DNA from: Sacculina carcini
Lineage: Eukaryota; Arthropoda; Thecostraca; Sacculinidae
Direction of reading: 5' to 3'
Length of the DNA: 64,000 nucleotides
NCBI GenBank assembly: GCA_916048095.2
Contig: OU696578.1
Location: forward strand, 6,300,287 to 6,364,286
Within the stretch, counting starts at the first letter, position 1. Each line of letters begins with the position of its first letter. The notes beneath the pieces are model-generated. The model was given only the letters and a program-made list of their open reading frames with translations, had not been told where the DNA came from and did no database searches. Below are positions 49,210-61,297 of this stretch, piece after piece. The translations under genes and the position numbers were made by a program.

Positions 49210-49450
49210 AAGAAAATAAAGAAAATAAAGAAAATAAAGAAAATAAAGAAAATAAAGAAAATAAAGAAAATAAAGAAAATAAAGAAAATAAAGAAAATAA
49301 AGAAAATAAAGAAAATAAAGAAAATAAAGAAAATAAAGAAAATAAAGAAAATAAAGAAAATAAAGAAAATAAAGAAAATAAAGAAAATAAAGAAAATAAA
49401 GAAAATAAAGAAAATAAAGAAAATAAAGAAAATAAAGAAAATAAAGAAAA

Positions 49451-49644
49451 TTAATTGTACACTCGTGCTTGCGCACTATATATACCACATATAAACCATC
49501 TCTCTTGAACATCTACAATGGCCGGACCGCGTAAGACTCTGCTCGAACCCCGAGGACCTCGGTTCGAATCCCAGCCAGGTAATAACTTTCTTCACTCAAC
49601 ACTAAACTCTACACACAAATAATCGAAATAAATTGGATGAATTA
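49451..49644 (+). repeat. cassette 84, full
   Basis: 232-bp tract with three AAAGGAAAT units. Confidence 0.85.
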
Positions 49645-49876
49645 AAAAAAATAAAGAAAATAAAGAAAATAAAGAAAATAAAGAAAATAAAGGAAATAAA
49701 GAAAATAAAGAAAATAAAGAAAATAAAGAAAATAAAGAAAATAAAGAAAATAAAGGAAATAAAGGAAATAAAGAAAATAAAGAAAATAAAGAAAATAAAG
49801 AAAATAAAGAAAATAAAGAAAATAAAGAAAATAAAGAAAATAAAGAAAATAAAGAAAATAAAGAAAATAAAGAAAA

Positions 49877-50070
49877 TTAATTGTACACTCGTGCTTGCGC
49901 ACTATATATACCACATATAAACCATCTCTCTTGAGCATCTACAATGGCCGGACCGCGTAAGACTCTGCTCGAACCCCGAGGACCTCGGTTCGAATCCCAG
50001 CCAGGTAATAACTTTCTTCACTCAACACTAAACTCTACACACAAATAATCGAAATAAATTGGATGAATTA
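49877..50070 (+). repeat. cassette 85, full
   Basis: GAGCAT allele. The 376-bp tract starts like the one after cassette 81 (two AATAAAT) and ends like the one after cassette 79 (GAAATTAAAG near 50393), so it looks like a recombinant of both. Confidence 0.85.
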
Positions 50071-50446
50071 AAAAAAATAAAGAAAATAAAGAAAATAAAG
50101 AAAATAAAGAAAATAAAGAAAATAAAGAAAATAAAGAAAATAAAGAAAATAAATAAAATAAAGAAAATAAATAAAATAAAGAAAATAAAGAAAATAAAGA
50201 AAATAAAGAAAATAAAGAAAATAAAGAAAATAAAGAAAATAAAGAAAATAAAGAAAATAAAGAAAATAAAGAAAATAAAGAAAATAAAGAAAATAAAGAA
50301 AATAAAGAAAATAAAGAAAATAAAGAAAATAAAGAAAATAAAGAAAATAAAGAAAATAAAGAAAATAAAGAAAATAAAGAAAATAAAGAAATTAAAGAAA
50401 ATAAAGAAAATAAAGAAAATAAAGAAAATAAAGAAAATAAAGAAAA

Positions 50447-50640
50447 TTAATTGTACACTCGTGCTTGCGCACTATATATACCACATATAAACCAACTCTC
50501 TTGAACATCTACAATGGCCGGACCGCGTAAGACTCTGCTCGAACCCCGAGGACCTCGGTTCGAATCCCAGCCAGGTAATAACTTTCTTCACTCAACACTA
50601 AACTCTACACACAAAGAATCGAAATAAATTGGATGAATTA
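50447..50640 (+). repeat. cassette 86, full
   Basis: CCAACTC plus AAAGAATCG. 844-bp tract with AATGAAG (about 50936), two AAAGAAAAA units (about 51231-51245) and AATATAG (about 51369). Confidence 0.85.
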
Positions 50641-51484
50641 AAGAAAATAAAGAAAATAAAGAAAATAAAGAAAATAAAGAAAATAAAGAAAATAAAGAAA
50701 ATAAAGAAAATAAAGAAAATAAAGAAAATAAAGAAAATAAAGAAAATAAAGAAAATAAAGAAAATAAAGAAAATAAAGAAAATAAAGAAAATAAAGAAAA
50801 TAAAGAAAATAAAGAAAATAAAGAAAATAAAGAAAATAAAGAAAATAAAGAAAATAAAGAAAATAAAGAAAATAAAGAAAATAAAGAAAATAAAGAAAAT
50901 AAAGAAAATAAAGAAAATAAAGAAAATAAAGAAAATGAAGAAAATAAAGAAAATAAAGAAAATAAAGAAAATAAAGAAAATAAAGAAAATAAAGAAAATA
51001 AAGAAAATAAAGAAAATAAAGAAAATAAAGAAAATAAAGAAAATAAAGAAAATAAAGAAAATAAAGAAAATAAAGAAAATAAAGAAAATAAAGAAAATAA
51101 AGAAAATAAAGAAAATAAAGAAAATAAAGAAAATAAAGAAAATAAAGAAAATAAAGAAAATAAAGAAAATAAAGAAAATAAAGAAAATAAAGAAAATAAA
51201 GAAAATAAAGAAAATAAAGAAAATAAAGAAAAAAAAGAAAAAAAAGAAAATAAAGAAAATAAAGAAAATAAAGAAAATAAAGAAAATAAAGAAAATAAAG
51301 AAAATAAAGAAAATAAAGAAAATAAAGAAAATAAAGAAAATAAAGAAAATAAAGAAAATAAAGAAAATATAGAAAATAAAGAAAATAAAGAAAATAAAGA
51401 AAATAAAGAAAATAAAGAAAATAAAGAAAATAAAGAAAATAAAGAAAATAAAGAAAATAAAGAAAATAAAGAAAATAAAGAAAA

Positions 51485-51678
51485 TTAATTGTACACTCGT
51501 GCTTGCGCACTATATATACCACATATAAACCATCTCTCTTGAGCATCTACAATGGCCGGACCGCGTAAGACTCTGCTCGAACCCCGAGGACCTCGGTTCG
51601 AATCCCAGCCAGGTAATAACTTTCTTCACTCAACACTAAACTCTACACACAAATAATCGAAATAAATTGGATGAATTA
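51485..51678 (+). repeat. cassette 87, full
   Basis: GAGCAT allele. 325-bp tract with two AATAAAT and a final AAAGAATAT before the truncated cassette. Confidence 0.85.
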
Positions 51679-52003
51679 AAAAAAATAAAGAAAATAAAGA
51701 AAATAAAGAAAATAAAGAAAATAAAGAAAATAAAGAAAATAAAGAAAATAAAGAAAATAAAGAAAATAAATAAAATAAAGAAAATAAATAAAATAAAGAA
51801 AATAAAGAAAATAAAGAAAATAAAGAAAATAAAGAAAATAAAGAAAATAAAGAAAATAAAGAAAATAAAGAAAATAAAGAAAATAAAGAAAATAAAGAAA
51901 ATAAAGAAAATAAAGAAAATAAAGAAAATAAAGAAAATAAAGAAAATAAAGAAAATAAAGAAAATAAAGAAAATAAAGAAAATAAAGAAAATAAAGAATA
52001 TAA

Positions 52004-52100
52004 CCCCGAGGACCTCGGTTCGAATCCCAGCCAGGTAATAACTTTCTTCACTCAACACTAAACTCTACACACAAATAATCGAAATAAATTGGATGAATTA
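52004..52100 (+). repeat. cassette 88, 5'-truncated
   Basis: CCCCGAGG breakpoint. 514-bp tract with one AATAAAT near 52347. Confidence 0.85.
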
Positions 52101-52614
52101 AAGAAAATAAAGAAAATAAAGAAAATAAAGAAAATAAAGAAAATAAAGAAAATAAAGAAAATAAAGAAAATAAAGAAAATAAAGAAAATAAAGAAAATAA
52201 AGAAAATAAAGAAAATAAAGAAAATAAAGAAAATAAAGAAAATAAAGAAAATAAAGAAAATAAAGAAAATAAAGAAAATAAAGAAAATAAAGAAAATAAA
52301 GAAAATAAAGAAAATAAAGAAAATAAAGAAAATAAAGAAAATAAATAAAATAAAGAAAATAAAGAAAATAAAGAAAATAAAGAAAATAAAGAAAATAAAG
52401 AAAATAAAGAAAATAAAGAAAATAAAGAAAATAAAGAAAATAAAGAAAATAAAGAAAATAAAGAAAATAAAGAAAATAAAGAAAATAAAGAAAATAAAGA
52501 AAATAAAGAAAATAAAGAAAATAAAGAAAATAAAGAAAATAAAGAAAATAAAGAAAATAAAGAAAATAAAGAAAATAAAGAAAATAAAGAAAATAAAGAA
52601 AATAAAGAAAATAA

Positions 52615-52711
52615 CCCCGAGGACCTCGGTTCGAATCCCAGCCAGGTAATAACTTTCTTCACTCAACACTAAACTCTACACACAAATAATCGAAATAAAT
52701 TGGATGAATTA
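52615..52711 (+). repeat. cassette 89, 5'-truncated
   Basis: CCCCGAGG breakpoint. 223-bp tract. Confidence 0.85.
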
Positions 52712-52934
52712 AAGAAAATAAAGAAAATAAAGAAAATAAAGAAAATAAAGAAAATAAAGAAAATAAAGAAAATAAAGAAAATAAAGAAAATAAAGAAAAT
52801 AAAGAAAATAAAGAAAATAAAGAAAATAAAGAAAATAAAGAAAATAAAGAAAATAAAGAAAATAAAGAAAATAAAGAAAATAAAGAAAATAAAGAAAATA
52901 AAGAAAATAAAGAAAATAAAGAAAATAAAGAAAA

Positions 52935-53128
52935 TTAATTGTACACTCGTGCTTGCGCACTATATATACCACATATAAACCATCTCTCTTGAACATCTAC
53001 AATGGCCGGACCGCGTAAGACTCTGCTCGAACCCCGAGGACCTCGGTTCGAATCCCAGCCAGGTAATAACTTTCTTCACTCAACACTAAACTCTACACAC
53101 AAATAATCGAAATAAATTGGATGAATTA
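52935..53128 (+). repeat. cassette 90, full
   Basis: 232-bp tract with two AAAGGAAAT units and AATGAAG near 53290. Confidence 0.85.
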
Positions 53129-53360
53129 AAAAAAATAAAGAAAATAAAGAAAATAAAGAAAATAAAGAAAATAAAGAAAATAAAGAAAATAAAGAAAATA
53201 AAGAAAATAAAGAAAATAAAGAAAATAAAGAAAATAAAGGAAATAAAGGAAATAAAGAAAATAAAGAAAATAAAGAAAATAAAGAAAATGAAGAAAATAA
53301 AGAAAATAAAGAAAATAAAGAAAATAAAGAAAATAAAGAAAATAAAGAAAATAAAGAAAA

Positions 53361-53554
53361 TTAATTGTACACTCGTGCTTGCGCACTATATATACCACAT
53401 ATAAACCATCTCTCTTGAGCATCTACAATGGCCGGACCGCGTAAGACTCTGCTCGAACCCCGAGGACCTCGGTTCGAATCCCAGCCAGGTAATAACTTTC
53501 TTCACTCAACACTAAACTCTACACACAAATAATCGAAATAAATTGGATGAATTA
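53361..53554 (+). repeat. cassette 91, full
   Basis: GAGCAT allele. 310-bp tract with two AATAAAT. Confidence 0.85.
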
Positions 53555-53864
53555 AAAAAAATAAAGAAAATAAAGAAAATAAAGAAAATAAAGAAAATAA
53601 AGAAAATAAAGAAAATAAAGAAAATAAAGAAAATAAATAAAATAAAGAAAATAAATAAAATAAAGAAAATAAAGAAAATAAAGAAAATAAAGAAAATAAA
53701 GAAAATAAAGAAAATAAAGAAAATAAAGAAAATAAAGAAAATAAAGAAAATAAAGAAAATAAAGAAAATAAAGAAAATAAAGAAAATAAAGAAAATAAAG
53801 AAAATAAAGAAAATAAAGAAAATAAAGAAAATAAAGAAAATAAAGAAAATAAAGAAAATAAAAA

Positions 53865-53929
53865 TAATAACTTTCTTCACTCAACACTAAACTCTACACA
53901 CAAATAATCGAAATAAATTGGATGAATTA
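53865..53929 (+). repeat. cassette 92, deeply truncated
   Basis: 65 bp remain from TAATAACTTTC, the same border as cassette 55. Sister slots hold cassettes 82 and 88 with the ordinary truncation. 406-bp tract with AATAAAT near 54048 and AAAAAAT near 54228. Confidence 0.85.
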
Positions 53930-54335
53930 AAGAAAATAAAGAAAATAAAGAAAATAAAGAAAATAAAGAAAATAAAGAAAATAAAGAAAATAAAGAAAAT
54001 AAAGAAAATAAAGAAAATAAAGAAAATAAAGAAAATAAAGAAAATAAATAAAATAAAGAAAATAAAGAAAATAAAGAAAATAAAGAAAATAAAGAAAATA
54101 AAGAAAATAAAGAAAATAAAGAAAATAAAGAAAATAAAGAAAATAAAGAAAATAAAGAAAATAAAGAAAATAAAGAAAATAAAGAAAATAAAGAAAATAA
54201 AGAAAATAAAGAAAATAAAGAAAATAAAAAAAATAAAGAAAATAAAGAAAATAAAGAAAATAAAGAAAATAAAGAAAATAAAGAAAATAAAGAAAATAAA
54301 GAAAATAAAGAAAATAAAGAAAATAAAGAAAATAA

Positions 54336-54432
54336 CCCCGAGGACCTCGGTTCGAATCCCAGCCAGGTAATAACTTTCTTCACTCAACACTAAACTCTAC
54401 ACACAAATAATCGAAATAAATTGGATGAATTA
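54336..54432 (+). repeat. cassette 93, 5'-truncated
   Basis: CCCCGAGG breakpoint. 295-bp tract. Confidence 0.85.
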
Positions 54433-54727
54433 AAGAAAATAAAGAAAATAAAGAAAATAAAGAAAATAAAGAAAATAAAGAAAATAAAGAAAATAAAGAA
54501 AATAAAGAAAATAAAGAAAATAAAGAAAATAAAGAAAATAAAGAAAATAAAGAAAATAAAGAAAATAAAGAAAATAAAGAAAATAAAGAAAATAAAGAAA
54601 ATAAAGAAAATAAAGAAAATAAAGAAAATAAAGAAAATAAAGAAAATAAAGAAAATAAAGAAAATAAAGAAAATAAAGAAAATAAAGAAAATAAAGAAAA
54701 TAAAGAAAATAAAGAAAATAAAGAAAA

Positions 54728-54921
54728 TTAATTGTACACTCGTGCTTGCGCACTATATATACCACATATAAACCATCTCTCTTGAACATCTACAATGGCC
54801 GGACCGCGTAAGACTCTGCTCGAACCCCGAGGACCTCGGTTCGAATCCCAGCCAGGTAATAACTTTCTTCACTCAACACTAAACTCTACACACAAATAAT
54901 CGAAATAAATTGGATGAATTA
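54728..54921 (+). repeat. cassette 94, full
   Basis: 444-bp tract with two AAAGGAAAT units and a 4-bp loss of phase near 55172 (GAAAATAAAATAAAG). Confidence 0.85.
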
Positions 54922-55365
54922 AAAAAAATAAAGAAAATAAAGAAAATAAAGAAAATAAAGAAAATAAAGAAAATAAAGAAAATAAAGAAAATAAAGAAAA
55001 TAAAGAAAATAAAGAAAATAAAGAAAATAAAGGAAATAAAGGAAATAAAGAAAATAAAGAAAATAAAGAAAATAAAGAAAATAAAGAAAATAAAGAAAAT
55101 AAAGAAAATAAAGAAAATAAAGAAAATAAAGAAAATAAAGAAAATAAAGAAAATAAAGAAAATAAAGAAAATAAAATAAAGAAAATAAAGAAAATAAAGA
55201 AAATAAAGAAAATAAAGAAAATAAAGAAAATAAAGAAAATAAAGAAAATAAAGAAAATAAAGAAAATAAAGAAAATAAAGAAAATAAAGAAAATAAAGAA
55301 AATAAAGAAAATAAAGAAAATAAAGAAAATAAAGAAAATAAAGAAAATAAAGAAAATAAAGAAAA

Positions 55366-55559
55366 TTAATTGTACACTCGTGCTTGCGCACTATATATAC
55401 CACATATAAACCAACTCTCTTGAACATCTACAATGGCCGGACCGCGTAAGACTCTGCTCGAACCCCGAGGACCTCGGTTCGAATCCCAGCCAGGTAATAA
55501 CTTTCTTCACTCAACACTAAACTCTACACACAAATAATCGAAATAAATTGGATGAATTA
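55366..55559 (+). repeat. cassette 95, full
   Basis: CCAACTC allele. 187-bp tract with one AAAGGAAAT. Confidence 0.85.
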
Positions 55560-55746
55560 AAGAAAATAAAGAAAATAAAGAAAATAAAGAAAATAAAGAA
55601 AATAAAGGAAATAAAGAAAATAAAGAAAATAAAGAAAATAAAGAAAATAAAGAAAATAAAGAAAATAAAGAAAATAAAGAAAATAAAGAAAATAAAGAAA
55701 ATAAAGAAAATAAAGAAAATAAAGAAAATAAAGAAAATAAAGAAAA

Positions 55747-55940
55747 TTAATTGTACACTCGTGCTTGCGCACTATATATACCACATATAAACCAACTCTC
55801 TTGAACATCTACAATGGCCGGACCGCGTAAGACTCTGCTCGAACCCCGAGGACCTCGGTTCGAATCCCAGCCAGGTAATAACTTTCTTCACTCAACACTA
55901 AACTCTACACACAAATAATCGAAATAAATTGGATGAATTA
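55747..55940 (+). repeat. cassette 96, full
   Basis: CCAACTC allele. 304-bp tract. Confidence 0.85.
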
Positions 55941-56244
55941 AAAAAAATAAAGAAAATAAAGAAAATAAAGAAAATAAAGAAAATAAAGAAAATAAAGAAA
56001 ATAAAGAAAATAAAGAAAATAAAGAAAATAAAGAAAATAAAGAAAATAAAGAAAATAAAGAAAATAAAGAAAATAAAGAAAATAAAGAAAATAAAGAAAA
56101 TAAAGAAAATAAAGAAAATAAAGAAAATAAAGAAAATAAAGAAAATAAAGAAAATAAAGAAAATAAAGAAAATAAAGAAAATAAAGAAAATAAAGAAAAT
56201 AAAGAAAATAAAGAAAATAAAGAAAATAAAGAAAATAAAGAAAA

Positions 56245-56438
56245 TTAATTGTACACTCGTGCTTGCGCACTATATATACCACATATAAACCATCTCTCTT
56301 GAGCATCTACAATGGCCGGACCGCGTAAGACTCTGCTCGAACCCCGAGGACCTCGGTTCGAATCCCAGCCAGGTAATAACTTTCTTCACTCAACACTAAA
56401 CTCTACACACAAATAATCGAAATAAATTGGATGAATTA
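56245..56438 (+). repeat. cassette 97, full
   Basis: GAGCAT allele. 232-bp tract with AATACAG near 56520 and AAAGTAAAT near 56622. Confidence 0.85.
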
Positions 56439-56670
56439 AAGAAAATAAAGAAAATAAAGAAAATAAAGAAAATAAAGAAAATAAAGAAAATAAAGAAAAT
56501 AAAGAAAATAAAGAAAATACAGAAAATAAAGAAAATAAAGAAAATAAAGAAAATAAAGAAAATAAAGAAAATAAAGAAAATAAAGAAAATAAAGAAAATA
56601 AAGAAAATAAAGAAAATAAAGTAAATAAAGAAAATAAAGAAAATAAAGAAAATAAAGAAAATAAAGAAAA

Positions 56671-56864
56671 TTAATTGTACACTCGTGCTTGCGCACTATA
56701 TATACCACATATAAACCATCTCTCTTGAACATCTACAATGGCCGGACCGCGTAAGACTCTGCTCGAACCCCGAGGACCTCGGTTCGAATCCCAGCCAGGT
56801 AATAACTTTCTTCACTCAACACTAAACTCTACACACAAATAATCGAAATAAATTGGATGAATTA
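56671..56864 (+). repeat. cassette 98, full
   Basis: 619-bp tract with two adjacent AAAGAAGAT units (about 56916 and 56925) and AATATAG near 57125. Confidence 0.85.
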
Positions 56865-57483
56865 AAAAAAATAAAGAAAATAAAGAAAATAAAGAAAATA
56901 AAGAAAATAAAGAAGATAAAGAAGATAAAGAAAATAAAGAAAATAAAGAAAATAAAGAAAATAAAGAAAATAAAGAAAATAAAGAAAATAAAGAAAATAA
57001 AGAAAATAAAGAAAATAAAGAAAATAAAGAAAATAAAGAAAATAAAGAAAATAAAGAAAATAAAGAAAATAAAGAAAATAAAGAAAATAAAGAAAATAAA
57101 GAAAATAAAGAAAATAAAGAAAATATAGAAAATAAAGAAAATAAAGAAAATAAAGAAAATAAAGAAAATAAAGAAAATAAAGAAAATAAAGAAAATAAAG
57201 AAAATAAAGAAAATAAAGAAAATAAAGAAAATAAAGAAAATAAAGAAAATAAAGAAAATAAAGAAAATAAAGAAAATAAAGAAAATAAAGAAAATAAAGA
57301 AAATAAAGAAAATAAAGAAAATAAAGAAAATAAAGAAAATAAAGAAAATAAAGAAAATAAAGAAAATAAAGAAAATAAAGAAAATAAAGAAAATAAAGAA
57401 AATAAAGAAAATAAAGAAAATAAAGAAAATAAAGAAAATAAAGAAAATAAAGAAAATAAAGAAAATAAAGAAAATAAAGAAAA

Positions 57484-57677
57484 TTAATTGTACACTCGTG
57501 CTTGCGCACTATATATACCACATATAAACCATCTCTCTTGAACATCTACAATGGCCGGACCGCGTAAGACTCTGCTCGAACCCCGAGGACCTCGGTTCGA
57601 ATCCCAGCCAGGTAATAACTTTCTTCACTCAACACTAAACTCTACACACAAATAATCGAAATAAATTGGATGAATTA
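57484..57677 (+). repeat. cassette 99, full
   Basis: Followed by a 1285-bp tract with AATATAG near 57722 and an adjacent pair near 58811-58821. Confidence 0.85.
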
Positions 57678-58962
57678 AAAAAAATAAAGAAAATAAAGAA
57701 AATAAAGAAAATAAAGAAAATATAGAAAATAAAGAAAATAAAGAAAATAAAGAAAATAAAGAAAATAAAGAAAATAAAGAAAATAAAGAAAATAAAGAAA
57801 ATAAAGAAAATAAAGAAAATAAAGAAAATAAAGAAAATAAAGAAAATAAAGAAAATAAAGAAAATAAAGAAAATAAAGAAAATAAAGAAAATAAAGAAAA
57901 TAAAGAAAATAAAGAAAATAAAGAAAATAAAGAAAATAAAGAAAATAAAGAAAATAAAGAAAATAAAGAAAATAAAGAAAATAAAGAAAATAAAGAAAAT
58001 AAAGAAAATAAAGAAAATAAAGAAAATAAAGAAAATAAAGAAAATAAAGAAAATAAAGAAAATAAAGAAAATAAAGAAAATAAAGAAAATAAAGAAAATA
58101 AAGAAAATAAAGAAAATAAAGAAAATAAAGAAAATAAAGAAAATAAAGAAAATAAAGAAAATAAAGAAAATAAAGAAAATAAAGAAAATAAAGAAAATAA
58201 AGAAAATAAAGAAAATAAAGAAAATAAAGAAAATAAAGAAAATAAAGAAAATAAAGAAAATAAAGAAAATAAAGAAAATAAAGAAAATAAAGAAAATAAA
58301 GAAAATAAAGAAAATAAAGAAAATAAAGAAAATAAAGAAAATAAAGAAAATAAAGAAAATAAAGAAAATAAAGAAAATAAAGAAAATAAAGAAAATAAAG
58401 AAAATAAAGAAAATAAAGAAAATAAAGAAAATAAAGAAAATAAAGAAAATAAAGAAAATAAAGAAAATAAAGAAAATAAAGAAAATAAAGAAAATAAAGA
58501 AAATAAAGAAAATAAAGAAAATAAAGAAAATAAAGAAAATAAAGAAAATAAAGAAAATAAAGAAAATAAAGAAAATAAAGAAAATAAAGAAAATAAAGAA
58601 AATAAAGAAAATAAAGAAAATAAAGAAAATAAAGAAAATAAAGAAAATAAAGAAAATAAAGAAAATAAAGAAAATAAAGAAAATAAAGAAAATAAAGAAA
58701 ATAAAGAAAATAAAGAAAATAAAGAAAATAAAGAAAATAAAGAAAATAAAGAAAATAAAGAAAATAAAGAAAATAAAGAAAATAAAGAAAATAAAGAAAA
58801 TAAAGAAAATATAGAAAATATAGAAAATAAAGAAAATAAAGAAAATAAAGAAAATAAAGAAAATAAAGAAAATAAAGAAAATAAAGAAAATAAAGAAAAT
58901 AAAGAAAATAAAGAAAATAAAGAAAATAAAGAAAATAAAGAAAATAAAGAAAATAAAGAAAA
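57678..58962. repeat. second longest 9-bp tract (about 143 units)
   Basis: 1285 bp of AAAGAAAAT with three AATATAG substitutions in total. No other sequence is embedded. Confidence 0.93.
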
Positions 58963-59156
58963 TTAATTGTACACTCGTGCTTGCGCACTATATATACCAC
59001 ATATAAACCATCTCTCTTGAGCATCTACAATGGCCGGACCGCGTAAGACTCTGCTCGAACCCCGAGGACCTCGGTTCGAATCCCAGCCAGGTAATAACTT
59101 TCTTCACTCAACACTAAACTCTACACACAAATAATCGAAATAAATTGGATGAATTA
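58963..59156 (+). repeat. cassette 100, full
   Basis: GAGCAT allele. 277-bp tract with AATACAG near 59265 and AAAGTAAAT near 59393, as after cassette 97. Confidence 0.85.
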
Positions 59157-59433
59157 AAGAAAATAAAGAAAATAAAGAAAATAAAGAAAATAAAGAAAAT
59201 AAAGAAAATAAAGAAAATAAAGAAAATAAAGAAAATAAAGAAAATAAAGAAAATAAAGAAAATACAGAAAATAAAGAAAATAAAGAAAATAAAGAAAATA
59301 AAGAAAATAAAGAAAATAAAGAAAATAAAGAAAATAAAGAAAATAAAGAAAATAAAGAAAATAAAGAAAATAAAGAAAATAAAGAAAATAAAGTAAATAA
59401 AGAAAATAAAGAAAATAAAGAAAATAAAGAAAA

Positions 59434-59627
59434 TTAATTGTACACTCGTGCTTGCGCACTATATATACCACATATAAACCATCTCTCTTGAACATCTACA
59501 ATGGCCGGACCGCGTAAGACTCTGCTCGAACCCCGAGGACCTCGGTTCGAATCCCAGCCAGGTAATAACTTTCTTCACTCAACACTAAACTCTACACACA
59601 AATAATCGAAATAAATTGGATGAATTA
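59434..59627 (+). repeat. cassette 101, full
   Basis: 753-bp tract with AATAAAT at its start, two AAAGAAGAT units (about 59678 and 59687), one AAAAAAT near 59836 and a lost A near 60191. Confidence 0.85.
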
Positions 59628-60380
59628 AAAAAAATAAATAAAATAAAGAAAATAAAGAAAATAAAGAAAATAAAGAAGATAAAGAAGATAAAGAAAATAA
59701 AGAAAATAAAGAAAATAAAGAAAATAAAGAAAATAAAGAAAATAAAGAAAATAAAGAAAATAAAGAAAATAAAGAAAATAAAGAAAATAAAGAAAATAAA
59801 GAAAATAAAGAAAATAAAGAAAATAAAGAAAATAAAAAAAATAAAGAAAATAAAGAAAATAAAGAAAATAAAGAAAATAAAGAAAATAAAGAAAATAAAG
59901 AAAATAAAGAAAATAAAGAAAATAAAGAAAATAAAGAAAATAAAGAAAATAAAGAAAATAAAGAAAATAAAGAAAATAAAGAAAATAAAGAAAATAAAGA
60001 AAATAAAGAAAATAAAGAAAATAAAGAAAATAAAGAAAATAAAGAAAATAAAGAAAATAAAGAAAATAAAGAAAATAAAGAAAATAAAGAAAATAAAGAA
60101 AATAAAGAAAATAAAGAAAATAAAGAAAATAAAGAAAATAAAGAAAATAAAGAAAATAAAGAAAATAAAGAAAATAAAGAAAATAAAGAAATAAAGAAAA
60201 TAAAGAAAATAAAGAAAATAAAGAAAATAAAGAAAATAAAGAAAATAAAGAAAATAAAGAAAATAAAGAAAATAAAGAAAATAAAGAAAATAAAGAAAAT
60301 AAAGAAAATAAAGAAAATAAAGAAAATAAAGAAAATAAAGAAAATAAAGAAAATAAAGAAAATAAAGAAAATAAAGAAAA

Positions 60381-60574
60381 TTAATTGTACACTCGTGCTT
60401 GCGCACTATATATACCACATATAAACCATCTCTCTTGAACATCTACAATGGCCGGACCGCGTAAGACTCTGCTCGAACCCCGAGGACCTCGGTTCGAATC
60501 CCAGCCAGGTAATAACTTTCTTCACTCAACACTAAACTCTACACACAAATAATCGAAATAAATTGGATGAATTA
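60381..60574 (+). repeat. cassette 102, full
   Basis: 529-bp tract with three adjacent AATCAAG units (60916-60934). Confidence 0.85.
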
Positions 60575-61103
60575 AAAAAAATAAAGAAAATAAAGAAAAT
60601 AAAGAAAATAAAGAAAATAAAGAAAATAAAGAAAATAAAGAAAATAAAGAAAATAAAGAAAATAAAGAAAATAAAGAAAATAAAGAAAATAAAGAAAATA
60701 AAGAAAATAAAGAAAATAAAGAAAATAAAGAAAATAAAGAAAATAAAGAAAATAAAGAAAATAAAGAAAATAAAGAAAATAAAGAAAATAAAGAAAATAA
60801 AGAAAATAAAGAAAATAAAGAAAATAAAGAAAATAAAGAAAATAAAGAAAATAAAGAAAATAAAGAAAATAAAGAAAATAAAGAAAATAAAGAAAATAAA
60901 GAAAATAAAGAAAATCAAGAAAATCAAGAAAATCAAGAAAATAAAGAAAATAAAGAAAATAAAGAAAATAAAGAAAATAAAGAAAATAAAGAAAATAAAG
61001 AAAATAAAGAAAATAAAGAAAATAAAGAAAATAAAGAAAATAAAGAAAATAAAGAAAATAAAGAAAATAAAGAAAATAAAGAAAATAAAGAAAATAAAGA
61101 AAA

Positions 61104-61297
61104 TTAATTGTACACTCGTGCTTGCGCACTATATATACCACATATAAACCATCTCTCTTGAACATCTACAATGGCCGGACCGCGTAAGACTCTGCTCGAA
61201 CCCCGAGGACCTCGGTTCGAATCCCAGCCAGGTAATAACTTTCTTCACTCAACACTAAAATCTACACACAAATAATCGAAATAAATTGGATGAATTA
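61104..61297 (+). repeat. cassette 103, full
   Basis: AAAATCTAC allele, found only from here to cassette 108. 270-bp tract with a lost A near 61456. Confidence 0.85.

Larger units (their letters stand above)
46418..49876. repeat. higher-order repeat D, copy 1
   Basis: Cassettes 79-84. Order: GAAATTAAAG tract, CCAACTC+AAAGAATCG with AATGAAG and AATATAG, GAGCAT with paired AATAAAT, two truncated cassettes, AAAGGAAAT cassette. Confidence 0.75.
49877..53360. repeat. higher-order repeat D, copy 2
   Basis: Cassettes 85-90 repeat the order of copy 1 at about 3.5 kb spacing (cassette 80 to 86 is 3529 bp, 81 to 87 is 3484 bp). Confidence 0.75.
53361..55365. repeat. higher-order repeat D, partial copy 3
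   Basis: Cassettes 91-94 repeat the GAGCAT/paired AATAAAT, two truncated, AAAGGAAAT part of copies 1 and 2, about 1.7-1.9 kb after copy 2. Confidence 0.7.
56245..58962. repeat. higher-order repeat E, copy 1
   Basis: Cassettes 97-99 (2718 bp), marked by AATACAG plus AAAGTAAAT and then a pair of AAAGAAGAT units. Confidence 0.75.
58963..60380. repeat. higher-order repeat E, partial copy 2
   Basis: Cassettes 100-101 carry the same rare marks in the same order as cassettes 97-98. Confidence 0.75.
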
